NCBI RefSeq assembly: GCF_013370205.1 | Contig: NZ_JABWGV010000003.1 | Location: 310,001-374,000 of the forward strand | Origin: Qipengyuania atrilutea | GTDB lineage: Bacteria; Pseudomonadota; Alphaproteobacteria; Sphingomonadales; Sphingomonadaceae | Reading direction: 5' to 3' | DNA: 64,000 nucleotides | Part shown: positions 33,462-41,283 of the stretch, in pieces | How positions within the stretch are numbered: the stretch's first letter is position 1 | Layout of the letters: each line of letters begins with the position of its first letter | Notes under the pieces: generated by a model | What the model was told of the DNA's origin: nothing | Database searches by the model: none | Seen by the model: only the letters and a program-made list of their open reading frames with translations | Made by a program: the position numbers and the translations under genes

Positions 33462-34153
33462 AGCGCGTGCTCGCCGTATCACCTCATCTCGACGACGCGG
33501 TTTTCTCGGCAGGGGGGACTCTGGCTGCACTTGCGGACGCCGGTGACGAGGTGACGGTGCTGACCTGTTTCACCGGGAACGTCGCTCACCCGTCCGGCTT
33601 TGCGCTTGCGTGTCAGCTCGACAAGGGTCTGGACCAGAGGGTCGATTACATGGGCCTGAGACGCACCGAGGACGTGGCTGCGTGCACCGAGATAGGGGCG
33701 CAGGCGCTTCACTGGCCGTTCCTCGAAGCGCCGCACCGCGGGTACGAAAGCGCAACGGCCCTGTTTGCGGGACGGCATGAGGACGACCTGATCGAGGACG
33801 AACTCCTGCGCGCTCTCGCCTATGCGATTGCCGCTATGCAGCCCGATCTCATTTACGGTCCGATGGCCGTGGGTAATCATGTCGATCATCTAGCGGTGCG
33901 CCGGGCTCTCGAGCGGACGGCGGAAGATGTCGTATGGTGGGAGGATTATCCTTACGCGATGCGCGAGACCGAGCCGCCCGAGGGCATTTATCGAAGCGCC
34001 CTCGCACAGCAATATGCCGAACGAAAGACCGCTGCCACGCTATGTTACGAAAGCCAGCTTGGCTTTCAGTTCGGCGGACCGGAGCAGGCGCGCGCGGCGC
34101 TGATGAACTGGCGCATGGAAGGGTTTTCGACCCGCAGGCAATTCGCTTTCTAA
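33458..34153 (+). CDS. PIG-L family N-deacetylase (MshB-like position in pathway)
   Basis: 231 aa. Seen: the zinc motif VSPHLDDAVFSAGGTLA (His-x-Asp-Asp; the usual PHPDDE appears as PHLDDA, a known variant), the second zinc His in VGNHVDHLAVRRAL, and a conserved IYGPMAVGNHVDHLA loop. The GTG start at 33458 overlaps the glycosyltransferase stop (GTGA). PIG-L enzymes remove acetyl groups from GlcNAc conjugates: GlcNAc-PI, GlcNAc-inositol (MshB), bacillithiol precursors. It is the last gene of the operon; 65 bp separate it from a convergent TonB receptor. Confidence 0.9.
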   Translation: MKRVLAVSPHLDDAVFSAGGTLAALADAGDEVTVLTCFTGNVAHPSGFALACQLDKGLDQRVDYMGLRRTEDVAACTEIGAQALHWPFLEAPHRGYESATALFAGRHEDDLIEDELLRALAYAIAAMQPDLIYGPMAVGNHVDHLAVRRALERTAEDVVWWEDYPYAMRETEPPEGIYRSALAQQYAERKTAATLCYESQLGFQFGGPEQARAALMNWRMEGFSTRRQFAF

Positions 34154-34218
34154 AAGGGGAGCGCAACCTGTCCGCAACACAGAAGCGGAGACTGTTAACC
34201 GTTCGTGTCCGTAGCTGG

Positions 34219-36360
34219 TCAGAAATTACCTCGTACCGACGCGTAGAAGATGGGGCCGATCCGGCGGTCGCGATCTTCGATAAAGGCGATCGGACTAGCA
34301 TTCCTCAGACCTTCGAAAACCGTACGGTAGCGATAGGAGCGGGCACCCAGGATGTTGTCTATCCCGGCTTGAACCGCTAGGCCGAAAACGTCTTTGTGTT
34401 CGACGAATGCACCCGCGAACCATCGCCCCTCGCTCATGAGATCGACCTGATTGCTGCGATAGCGGGGTTCGAAGTGCGCATGGCTGGCTTCCAGCCCGTA
34501 GGCCCAGTCGCTCGCGGGAATGTCGTGGCGAAGCAACAGGCTGACCTGCCGGGTTGCGAAGCCGCTCCACTGACGCGTTTCGCCTGTGAACGGGTCGCGC
34601 AGGCTGGACTTCTGCAAGACGAACGTCCCATCGAGCTTCAGACCCTTTAGCCCGACCGGATCGAAGGTGATCGTACTCGTCGAGACTATCGCGGCGGCCC
34701 ATGACTTCGCGATATTGCCAACAGATTCCCCGCCGGGCACCGGTACGATATCGACGAAATCCTCGACGTCCCGGTAGATCAAGCGGAGTTGCTGCGAACC
34801 CCACGGGCCGAGCTTCTTGTTGACCTCGCCCTCGAAGCTCCAATCCTGCTGCGGGCGAAGCTGGTTGTTGCCGGCGTTCTGGTTATCGTCATTGAGGAAA
34901 GCGCGGGCGAGAAAATCGTAGAAAGACAGCTGCAACACGCGCCGCCTGATCTTGAGTGAAGCGTCGAACGTATCGCTCGGATTCCAGGCGAAAGACAGTG
35001 TCCCCTTGGGGCGAAAGAAGCTACGGGTGAGGCCGTTATTGCCGGTCTGCGTGATCGTCGAATGCTCGGCTCCGCCGATGATCTGAAACGACAGCGTGCC
35101 GGTCAGCTTTCGTCCAAAGCTGATTAGGGATTCGTACCGATCTTCGGTTACGCCGCCGGTGCCGCCGGGGAACGGCACTTCTACGAACTTTCCCGACGGG
35201 TCGAGCGTAAACAGTCCTGAGACATTCTCAAGCGTGTTCAACGCTGCTTCCGCCGACCACTGCCAGTCGCCGCCGAACATCTTCCAACTGTATTCGCCCC
35301 TGGCGATGGTCTCCCCGAGGTCTCCGGTCTGGGCGAACCGGTCGCCATTATCTGCTGACGCGTCAGCAAAGGTGCTGATAATGGTTTGCGAGAACGGCTC
35401 ATGATTGAACCGCCTCAGGCCGATAGCCTTCAGGCGTCCGGGGCCGAGGTCAAACTCGTAGTCGGCGCCGAACTCGACGTTCCAGCTGTCGGTGCGCTCT
35501 TTCACGGTCCGCACTTCATCAGGCAAACCCGGTGACAGACGGAAACCATCCTCATCATAGCGCTCGTAGATCCGCTGGTAATGCGCGTTCGCATGGCCGA
35601 TGCTCGTTCCGGGGCCATCCCAGATGATTTTTCCAGAGAGCTTCGGAGAATCGGACTTCGAGTTCCAGGCGTCGTCGCGCGTCTGGATCACGTTGCCAGC
35701 CGCGTCGTAAATGAAGGTCAGTCCGTCGGCTCCTCCGCGTCCGGCGTCGTCGTTGTTGAGTGCGGCCTCGTACTCGATTGCGCCGGTCTTTCCGCTGATC
35801 GATACATCGCCGCGCGTGAACAACGGATCGGTGTTGTACGGTCGGAATTGCGGCTTCCATGAAAACTGGCCAGTGAGCGCCGCTTCAGCTTCGTACACTA
35901 TGTTGGCGACTTGGCCGGAGAGGCCCGGGACGTTCAGCGAAGCCCCGTCCACGATTTCGATGCGTATGACGTTCGATGCCGGTATCCGCTGGAGCAGCGT
36001 GCCTAAGGAGTCGCCTTTGTTCGACGTGCGCTGTCCGTTGAACAGAACGTTGCCAGTCGCCTGCCCAAGCCCCCGCATCTGCTCGTTCTCGCGAATATTG
36101 AAGCCCGGAACCTGAACTAGCATGTCGAGTGCGTTCTTGGGTGCGTAGCGGGCGAAATCTGCTGCAGTATAGACCTGCCCCCCGGTCGGCGCGGCAGCAG
36201 TCGGCGCTGCGGTTGCCGGCTGCGGGGCAGGGGCGTCACCGGTTTGGGCGGGGTCAGCGTCTACTTCCTGAGCCTGAGATGGTGCTGCGAGCGGGACGGA
36301 TGCCAGGAATAGAACTCCGTAGAACGTGGCGGTATTGCGGGTACAAATCATCGGACGCAC
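34219..36360 (-). CDS. TonB-dependent receptor, convergent with the YcaO operon
   Basis: About 713 aa. Seen: a signal peptide (YGVLFLASVPLAAPSQAQ), a Pro/Ala/Thr-rich linker, and a plug domain beginning VYTAADFARYAPKNALDMLVQVPGFNIRE, with RGLGQATGNVLFNGQRTSNKGDSLGTLLQRIPASNVIRIEIVDG. A barrel follows, ending IGPIFYASVRGNF with terminal Phe. The start is a GTG at 36360 (AGGAG 4 bp upstream) or the ATG at 36351. Same subtype as the receptor at 54675, sharing the ALDxxxxVPGF and NGxRxSxK patterns. It ends 65 bp from the PIG-L gene. It might import or re-import the operon product, or be unrelated. Confidence 0.9.
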   Translation of the reverse strand: MRPMICTRNTATFYGVLFLASVPLAAPSQAQEVDADPAQTGDAPAPQPATAAPTAAAPTGGQVYTAADFARYAPKNALDMLVQVPGFNIRENEQMRGLGQATGNVLFNGQRTSNKGDSLGTLLQRIPASNVIRIEIVDGASLNVPGLSGQVANIVYEAEAALTGQFSWKPQFRPYNTDPLFTRGDVSISGKTGAIEYEAALNNDDAGRGGADGLTFIYDAAGNVIQTRDDAWNSKSDSPKLSGKIIWDGPGTSIGHANAHYQRIYERYDEDGFRLSPGLPDEVRTVKERTDSWNVEFGADYEFDLGPGRLKAIGLRRFNHEPFSQTIISTFADASADNGDRFAQTGDLGETIARGEYSWKMFGGDWQWSAEAALNTLENVSGLFTLDPSGKFVEVPFPGGTGGVTEDRYESLISFGRKLTGTLSFQIIGGAEHSTITQTGNNGLTRSFFRPKGTLSFAWNPSDTFDASLKIRRRVLQLSFYDFLARAFLNDDNQNAGNNQLRPQQDWSFEGEVNKKLGPWGSQQLRLIYRDVEDFVDIVPVPGGESVGNIAKSWAAAIVSTSTITFDPVGLKGLKLDGTFVLQKSSLRDPFTGETRQWSGFATRQVSLLLRHDIPASDWAYGLEASHAHFEPRYRSNQVDLMSEGRWFAGAFVEHKDVFGLAVQAGIDNILGARSYRYRTVFEGLRNASPIAFIEDRDRRIGPIFYASVRGNF

Positions 36361-36684
36361 ATCACTCCTGGTGGTCGAACCGAATAATATGCGACCCCTC
36401 GATGACGGCCTGCCGGACTGCGTTCCAAAAGCTGAGGCAAATTCGCCTAACGGCGCGTACAATCGACGAAGGTGAATGGCCGAGGGGCGAACGACGTTAC
36501 GACGTAGTTGGTTCGACCAGACCTGCCGGTTCGGCCTCGCCTTCAGAGTTCGTTCAAGGACCGATGGCGTTGCGGCGGGAACCAACAGTCATACCTCCTG
36601 AATTTCGCCCGGTGGTATGTCCTTCACGTAAAATTGACTGCGACCTTTGTATTTTGCGTAAGTGTTTGCTGCGACCACGTTCGC
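36361..36684. other. Intergenic region upstream of receptor and small membrane protein
   Basis: 324 bp between divergent genes. It must hold the receptor promoter; I can name no operator or RNA in it. Open frames running through it have no domain or start signal. Confidence 0.4.
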
Positions 36685-36921
36685 ATGTCGATCGTAGACG
36701 CCTACGCGCAGTTCACTCAGAGTATCGTCGAGGGAACCGGCATGTCTCACCCGATGCTGCATGTTCATGCAGGGATGGCGATCTACCTCGTCACCCAGTT
36801 CGCCCTACGCGACCGGCGCGGATCGCTGATGGCGCTGGTCGCGGTGCTGCAGCTTGAAATGTTCAACGAGATCATGAACCGGTTGGATAAAGGTTCCTTG
36901 GCACTGGGCCGATACGAGTAG
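36685..36921 (+). CDS. Small membrane protein, probably truncated by an in-frame TAG
   Basis: 78 codons from ATG 36685: MSIVDAYAQFTQSIVEGTGMSHPMLHVHAGMAIYLVTQFALRDRRGSLMALVAVLQLEMFNEIMNRLDKGS, with two hydrophobic helices. After the TAG at 36919-36921 the same frame stays open to 37038 and at once reads RHSATLFWPSLCYAVSAYRR. As I recall them, small sphingomonad membrane proteins of this kind continue with a WED..D..NT.FWP...... RxR C-terminus, so this looks like the original third segment. The gene is therefore either a recent nonsense pseudogene or a shortened version. Function of the family is unknown to me. Confidence 0.5.
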   Translation: MSIVDAYAQFTQSIVEGTGMSHPMLHVHAGMAIYLVTQFALRDRRGSLMALVAVLQLEMFNEIMNRLDKGSLALGRYE

Positions 36922-37232
36922 CGACATAGCGCGACCTTGTTCTGGCCCTCGCTATGCTACGCGGTCAGCGCTTACCGTCGGCACCGTTGGGCACGGAGCA
37001 GGGCGCATGTAGCACCGATTACGAACTCGGCCATTTAGTAAGCTGCAAAGCTTCTGTCATGGAAGGCTGTGGGATAGTTGACCCGACGAGCGCTCAGTTT
37101 CACATTGGCCTCCGTTATGGAACGCAGCACACAATAAGGCGAATATATGTTCGGCTTCTCCGGGTCTACGAGCGAAGTCAGTTCCGAGCTTTTGAGCAGT
37201 CACGAGCCCCGGCTTATCTCGGAAACTCAGGC
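36922..37232. other. Region with readable 3' remnant, otherwise empty
   Basis: 36922-37038 holds the in-frame continuation of the small membrane protein after its TAG. From 37039 to 37232 I see no gene, hairpin or repeat of note. Confidence 0.4.
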
Positions 37233-37592
37233 TCAGACCGGTCGCCGCGGCGGAGCTGGTTTTTTGGAGCCGCTTGGAGGATTATAAGAACCGGTAATGC
37301 GGGTGCGGAACTCTTCCGGAATGATCGGATGGGCGAAGCTCAGTCCGAACAGGCTCCCGTTCGACCATACGATACTGGCGGCAATCGGTTCGCTATCGCG
37401 AATGCGCACCTGCACGTCCATTCCGACGGGAAGATCGAGAATACCGTTGCCCTTCAGCCCGGTCGTGGAGATGTCCTTGATTCGAAACGCGCGCCATTCG
37501 TCATCAAGTTGCAAAAGTCCCGTCAACAAGATTTGCGAGCGGCCGCGATTGTGGAACGCCGCCTTGTATGCTTTTCCGGTGACCGAGAACAT
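37233..37592 (-). CDS. PilZ domain protein
   Basis: 119 aa. Seen: a single PilZ beta-barrel, with NRGRSQILLTGLLQLDDEWRAFRIKDISTTGLKGNGILDLPVGMDVQVRIRDSEPIAASIVWSNGSLFGLSFAHPI. The D-x-S-x-x-G core is present (DISTTG). The c-di-GMP-binding RxxxR at the N-terminus is not clear (only NRGRSQ), so nucleotide binding is uncertain. A Pro/Lys-rich tail follows. It is monocistronic. PilZ proteins of this size in sphingomonads couple c-di-GMP to motility or polysaccharide; a specific target cannot be inferred. Confidence 0.85.
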   Translation of the reverse strand: MFSVTGKAYKAAFHNRGRSQILLTGLLQLDDEWRAFRIKDISTTGLKGNGILDLPVGMDVQVRIRDSEPIAASIVWSNGSLFGLSFAHPIIPEEFRTRITGSYNPPSGSKKPAPPRRPV

Positions 37593-37921
37593 GAAGGGTT
37601 AACTAGAAGGCGCTGCCTTACCAGAGCGTTAAGTCGGCGCGGATAAAAGCGTTATAAGTCCGCCGCTTAGCCTATGTTAAACCCGGTTGTCAGCAGTCGC
37701 GGAAACCATATCGAATGCGCGGATCATCGCCTGTTTACCCTTTCCGGTAAGTGCGATCGCATCGGCACTGCTTCTTTGTTCCAGACAGCTGCCGGTTCGC
37801 GTGCGGCCACGCGTTGACCCTCATTCGCTTGCACCGGTTGGCTTCGCATTAAAGGTTAAGCTTCTGGTTACGTTAAGCGAGCCGTGGGATAAGGCCAGCT
37901 TCTGAACTAATGCTCAACCTA
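37593..37921. other. Gene-poor region leading to a terminator
   Basis: No convincing protein gene. A 72-codon frame (37687-37905, plus) has poor coding character and no family. Because a strong plus-strand terminator lies at 37922-37950, a transcript, possibly a small RNA, may begin in this interval. Confidence 0.35.
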
Positions 37922-37950
37922 CGGCTCCGCCTTCGGGTGGAGCCGCTCTT
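37922..37950 (+). terminator. Rho-independent terminator without an obvious upstream gene
   Basis: CGGCTCC and GGAGCCG form a 7-bp stem around a CTTCGGGT-type loop, followed by CTCTTTTA. The T-run is on the plus strand, where no clear gene precedes it; on the minus strand no T-run follows. Confidence 0.65.
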
Positions 37951-38078
37951 TTACTGGCCGGCATAATCCGCACCTTGAAGTGCAATTGTGCCTGGGAGTC
38001 GGAGCCGGGCAAGAGCCTGATCATCACACTGCAAACAATCTCGGCGCCGCTTCTCGCGCAGCGTCGCACCAATCCTGC

Positions 38079-39494
38079 TTATTCTAATCCTCTGACGGGG
38101 TCACCTCCCAAGGCACGCCACAAAAAAACGCGGGCGCGCAAGGCGCGGCCGCGTGCGGCGGCGGCTCGCTCGGCGCTGCCATCCGCTGCGCGGCGCGCTT
38201 CGAGCACGGTGAGGAAATCGGCGAGACCGGCACGGTATCGGGTATCGGCGAGCCGAGCGGCGCGGTCCTGACTGGCGGCTTCGCCTTCTGCGGCGGTCAG
38301 TTCGCGGTCGGCGGCTGCGATCAGGCCATAGCCGGTTTCGGCATCACCCAGTCCTGAAAACACAGCGTCGCGATATTGCGCGAAAGCGAGGCGCTTTTCT
38401 GCCGCCGCGCCCTCGATCTCGGCTTCGATACGACCGAAGTCCAGGAGCGGGGCTAGCAAGCTCGGCCCGGCGGAACCCACAATTGCGTCGGCGTCGAACA
38501 AGCCTCCGAGATCGAAGGCGAGCAGGCCGAGCGCAGCCGATAGCGTAAGCTGCGGAAAGCGCCGCGCGGCCGTGGCGGCAAGCTCGGCATCCTCGGCGCG
38601 CAGATTGGCTTCGGCGGCCAGCACGTCGGGGCGGTTGGTCAGGAGATCGCTCGGCATGGCTAAGGGCGGGGGCGGAGCCGCAAGCGGATCAGCGGGCTCC
38701 GCAAGCAGGGACAGCACCGTTTGTGCTGGGACCCCGGTAAGGGTCGTCAGACGTCCGGCGATCCGGGCGCGTTCGCTGGCCAGCGCTTCGATCCGGCTGC
38801 GGCTGGCCCGTGCGGCGCTTTCGGCGCGGACCCGATCGAAGCCCGGCGCGATGCCGGCCCGTTCGCGCACGCCGGCAAGACGCGCCAGTTCGTCGGCGGC
38901 GGCGGTATCTTCCTCCAGCGCCGCGCGGCGCGCTTCCAGTGTCCGCCAGTCGATCACCGAAGTGGCGATTTCTGCGAAGAACGCATTGCGCACCCCGACG
39001 GCTTCGAACGTCGCCGCATCGAGCCTCGCCTGCGCTGCGTCCTCGCGATTGCGGAGCCGTCCGAACAGGTCGGGATCCCAGCTTGCTACGACATTGGCGC
39101 CGTAGCGCACGCGCTCGGTATCGATAGCGATGCCGGGCGGAAGGGCGGTGCCGAACTGGTGGGGATTGGTGCGCGTAGCGGTGATCGATGCATCACCCGA
39201 CAGTATCGGCAGCCGGTCAACTCCTGCGCGCGCTGCATTGGCGCGCGCGATCTCGATCCGCGCTGCTGCCTGCGAGAGGGTCGGTGCCTGCTGCACGGCG
39301 AGGGTAGACAAGCTAGCGTAGGCGGGATCGCCAAGCGGCAACAGTGCTGCCAGCGAAGCGCTCGTGGCGGTATCCGGCGCGAACGCGAAGCTATTCGGTA
39401 AGACCGGCAGGCTGGCGCCGATTTCCGGCGGCGGTCCGGCCACACAGCCGCTGACCGCGAGCGCCGATGCGAGGAGGAACGGACGCCGCATCAT
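38079..39494 (-). CDS. Outer-membrane efflux lipoprotein (NodT/TolC family)
   Basis: 471 aa. Seen: a lipoprotein signal (ALAVSGC, Cys17), two TolC repeats rich in coiled-coil Ala/Arg heptads, and the recognisable patterns PTLSQAAARIEIARANAARAG, ASWDPDLFGRLRNREDAAQARLDA, LLTNRPDVLAAEANLRAEDAELAATAARRFPQLTLSAALGLL and GPSLLAPLLDFGRIEAEIEGAAAEK. Forms the outer-membrane channel for the ABC/adaptor pair encoded upstream. Its ATG overlaps the adaptor stop (ATGA). It is the last gene of the efflux operon. Confidence 0.93.
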   Translation of the reverse strand: MMRRPFLLASALAVSGCVAGPPPEIGASLPVLPNSFAFAPDTATSASLAALLPLGDPAYASLSTLAVQQAPTLSQAAARIEIARANAARAGVDRLPILSGDASITATRTNPHQFGTALPPGIAIDTERVRYGANVVASWDPDLFGRLRNREDAAQARLDAATFEAVGVRNAFFAEIATSVIDWRTLEARRAALEEDTAAADELARLAGVRERAGIAPGFDRVRAESAARASRSRIEALASERARIAGRLTTLTGVPAQTVLSLLAEPADPLAAPPPPLAMPSDLLTNRPDVLAAEANLRAEDAELAATAARRFPQLTLSAALGLLAFDLGGLFDADAIVGSAGPSLLAPLLDFGRIEAEIEGAAAEKRLAFAQYRDAVFSGLGDAETGYGLIAAADRELTAAEGEAASQDRAARLADTRYRAGLADFLTVLEARRAADGSAERAAAARGRALRARVFLWRALGGDPVRGLE

Positions 39495-40552
39495 TCGCTC
39501 AGCTGCGCCGGCTGGGACGGCTCGGTCGACCTGCCGCGGCGCGCGGGAATGAACGCATCGACTTGCTGGCCGACGCGGAACAGGCCGTCGCTGTCAGGCA
39601 ACTCGTAGATGATCTGGAGGACGCGGACGTCGACCCGCTCGGCTGCGCTGTTAGTGAGCGAGCGTTTGGGCACGACCTGGGGTTCGGCACGAACGAATCT
39701 CGCCTTCACCTGCCGATCCGCCGCGCCGCGCGGAGATACGGTCGCTGGTTCTCCGAGCGCTACGCGGGGCGCCTGCTCCTCGTCGATGTCGACCCGGATA
39801 TGCAGGGGCCGGGTCTCGCCCATTTCGATGAAGCTCTGGGAATTGCCGCCGCCGCCCGTGGTCGAAAGATATTCCCCTGGACGAATGTTCACGGCGAGGA
39901 TTTCTCCGGCGATCGGCGCGCGCACGGTTGCACGGCCAAGCTCTGTCCGCGCGCTGGCAACCTGCGCCTGCGCGCTGTCCAGCCGGGCGTGTGCTGCCGC
40001 GAGCCGGCTTTCGGCCGTTTGCCGCCGCTCGCGTGCCGCGCTTGCTTCACCTTCGGCGCGGATGACCTCTGCTTGGCTGACGGCGGCCGGGTCTTCGACA
40101 TTGCGATAGAGCGCCAGCTGACGTGCGGCGGTGGCTTCGGCGGCGCGAGCTTCGGCGATTGCCGCCTGCGCCTCGCTGATCGCAGCGCGGGCTTCGCCGA
40201 CCCCGGCGCCCGTCTCGGCGATGCGGCTGCGTATAGCGCGCGTATCGACCGCGAAGAGCGGCTGTCCCTTCGTTACGTAGTCCCCCGGCTGCACCTTGAG
40301 GTCGGTGACGAGGCCGGCGAGCGCAGTGCCGATGGAGATAGTTTCGCTGGACGGTTCGACGACGCCCGCTCCCGCCACGCGCGGAACGTTCGCCAATTCG
40401 CCCGTAGCGCGAGGCGGTTCGCGTTCGGGTTCTTCCAGTTCGCGCTCGGGCAACCCGAACCAGATGAACAAGGCCGCCACGATAAGCCCGACGACCGCCA
40501 CGATCGGCAGGCCCTTGCGAGCGAAACTGAAATCTTGAGGAAGCAAACCCAT
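39491..40552 (-). CDS. HlyD-family periplasmic adaptor (DevB/MacA-like)
   Basis: 353 aa. Seen: one N-terminal membrane anchor (LPIVAVVGLIVAALFIWFGLP, ~17-37), the first lipoyl half VVEPSSETISIGTALAGLVTDLKVQPGDYVTKGQPLFAVD, a long Ala/Glu coiled-coil hairpin (~115-205), the second lipoyl half ATVRAPIAGEILAVNIRPGEYL, and a beta-barrel domain. It links the inner-membrane ABC permease to the outer-membrane channel. The ATG at 40552 shares a base with the ATPase stop (TGATG); a TTG just before is less likely. The exported substrate is unknown. Heterocyst-type DevBCA transporters that export glycolipids have the same composition. Confidence 0.92.
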   Translation of the reverse strand: MGLLPQDFSFARKGLPIVAVVGLIVAALFIWFGLPERELEEPEREPPRATGELANVPRVAGAGVVEPSSETISIGTALAGLVTDLKVQPGDYVTKGQPLFAVDTRAIRSRIAETGAGVGEARAAISEAQAAIAEARAAEATAARQLALYRNVEDPAAVSQAEVIRAEGEASAARERRQTAESRLAAAHARLDSAQAQVASARTELGRATVRAPIAGEILAVNIRPGEYLSTTGGGGNSQSFIEMGETRPLHIRVDIDEEQAPRVALGEPATVSPRGAADRQVKARFVRAEPQVVPKRSLTNSAAERVDVRVLQIIYELPDSDGLFRVGQQVDAFIPARRGRSTEPSQPAQLSE

Positions 40553-41283
40553 CAATGATCCTCCGGCATGTCGGTGCCATCATGAGTGATCTTGCCGTCT
40601 TCCAGGACAAGGATACGGTCGGCGAGATCGAAAACGCGGTTGTCATGGGTCACGATGATGCAGGCGCGGTCTTCGGCCACCGCGACATCGCGCAGAAGGT
40701 CCATCACCCGCCTGCCTGAACCAGCGTCAAGAGCGGCGGTCGGCTCGTCGCACACGACCAGGCGCGGCTCGTGCACCAGCGCCCGTGAGATCGCCACGCG
40801 CTGTTGCTGCCCACCCGAAAGCTGGTTCGGCAGCTTGTCCACTTGATCGCCGATATTGAGCTTTTCCATCATCGCGACCGCCCGTTCGCGCGCTTCGAGC
40901 CGGTCCATTCCCTGCGCGATCAGGGGCACGGCAGCATTGCTGGCCGCATCGATCGAGGGGATGAGGTTATACTGCTGGAAGATGAAGCCGATATTCTGAA
41001 GCCGGAATTCGACCAAATTGGTGTCGGTCAGACTGTAGATGTCGGTTCCGAAGACTTTGACCTCCCCCTGGGTCGGCCACAGGATGCCGCACATGATCGA
41101 GATGAGCGTCGTCTTGCCAGACCCGCTTTCGCCGACGAGATAGGTCAGCTCGCCAGCGCGGATGTCGAGGTCGATGCCGTGCAGGACAGTGATCGTCTGC
41201 TGACCCGCCTTGAAATCGCGCGTCACGCCGCGGGTCGAGATGGCCGCGATCGCTTCGTGTTCGGGGGCTGGGCCGGTACTCAC
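40552..41283 (-). CDS. ABC transporter ATP-binding protein (DevA/MacB/LolD-like)
   Basis: 243 aa. Seen: Walker [22 protein letters not shown]-loop [11 protein letters not shown], signature [19 protein letters not shown], Walker [13 protein letters not shown], and the H-loop [17 protein letters not shown]. The GTG start at 41283 overlaps the permease stop (GTGA); the longer ORF to 41391 lies inside the permease gene. It powers the FtsX-like permease of the same operon. Confidence 0.94.
   Translation of the reverse strand: MSTGPAPEHEAIAAISTRGVTRDFKAGQQTITVLHGIDLDIRAGELTYLVGESGSGKTTLISIMCGILWPTQGEVKVFGTDIYSLTDTNLVEFRLQNIGFIFQQYNLIPSIDAASNAAVPLIAQGMDRLEARERAVAMMEKLNIGDQVDKLPNQLSGGQQQRVAISRALVHEPRLVVCDEPTAALDAGSGRRVMDLLRDVAVAEDRACIIVTHDNRVFDLADRILVLEDGKITHDGTDMPEDH

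Noticed and set aside
32915-34153. Long plus-strand frame ending in the PIG-L protein
   Set aside because: Its first ~180 codons run out of frame through the GT4 gene; the PIG-L domain starts at the GTG at 33458 and the rest is shadow.
36508-36921. 137-codon version of the small membrane protein
   Set aside because: The N-terminal 59 residues lack coding character; the hydrophobic protein begins at the ATG at 36685.
37687-37905. 72-codon plus-strand frame
   Set aside because: No ribosome-binding site or recognisable pattern; kept only as a possible transcript region because of the terminator that follows.
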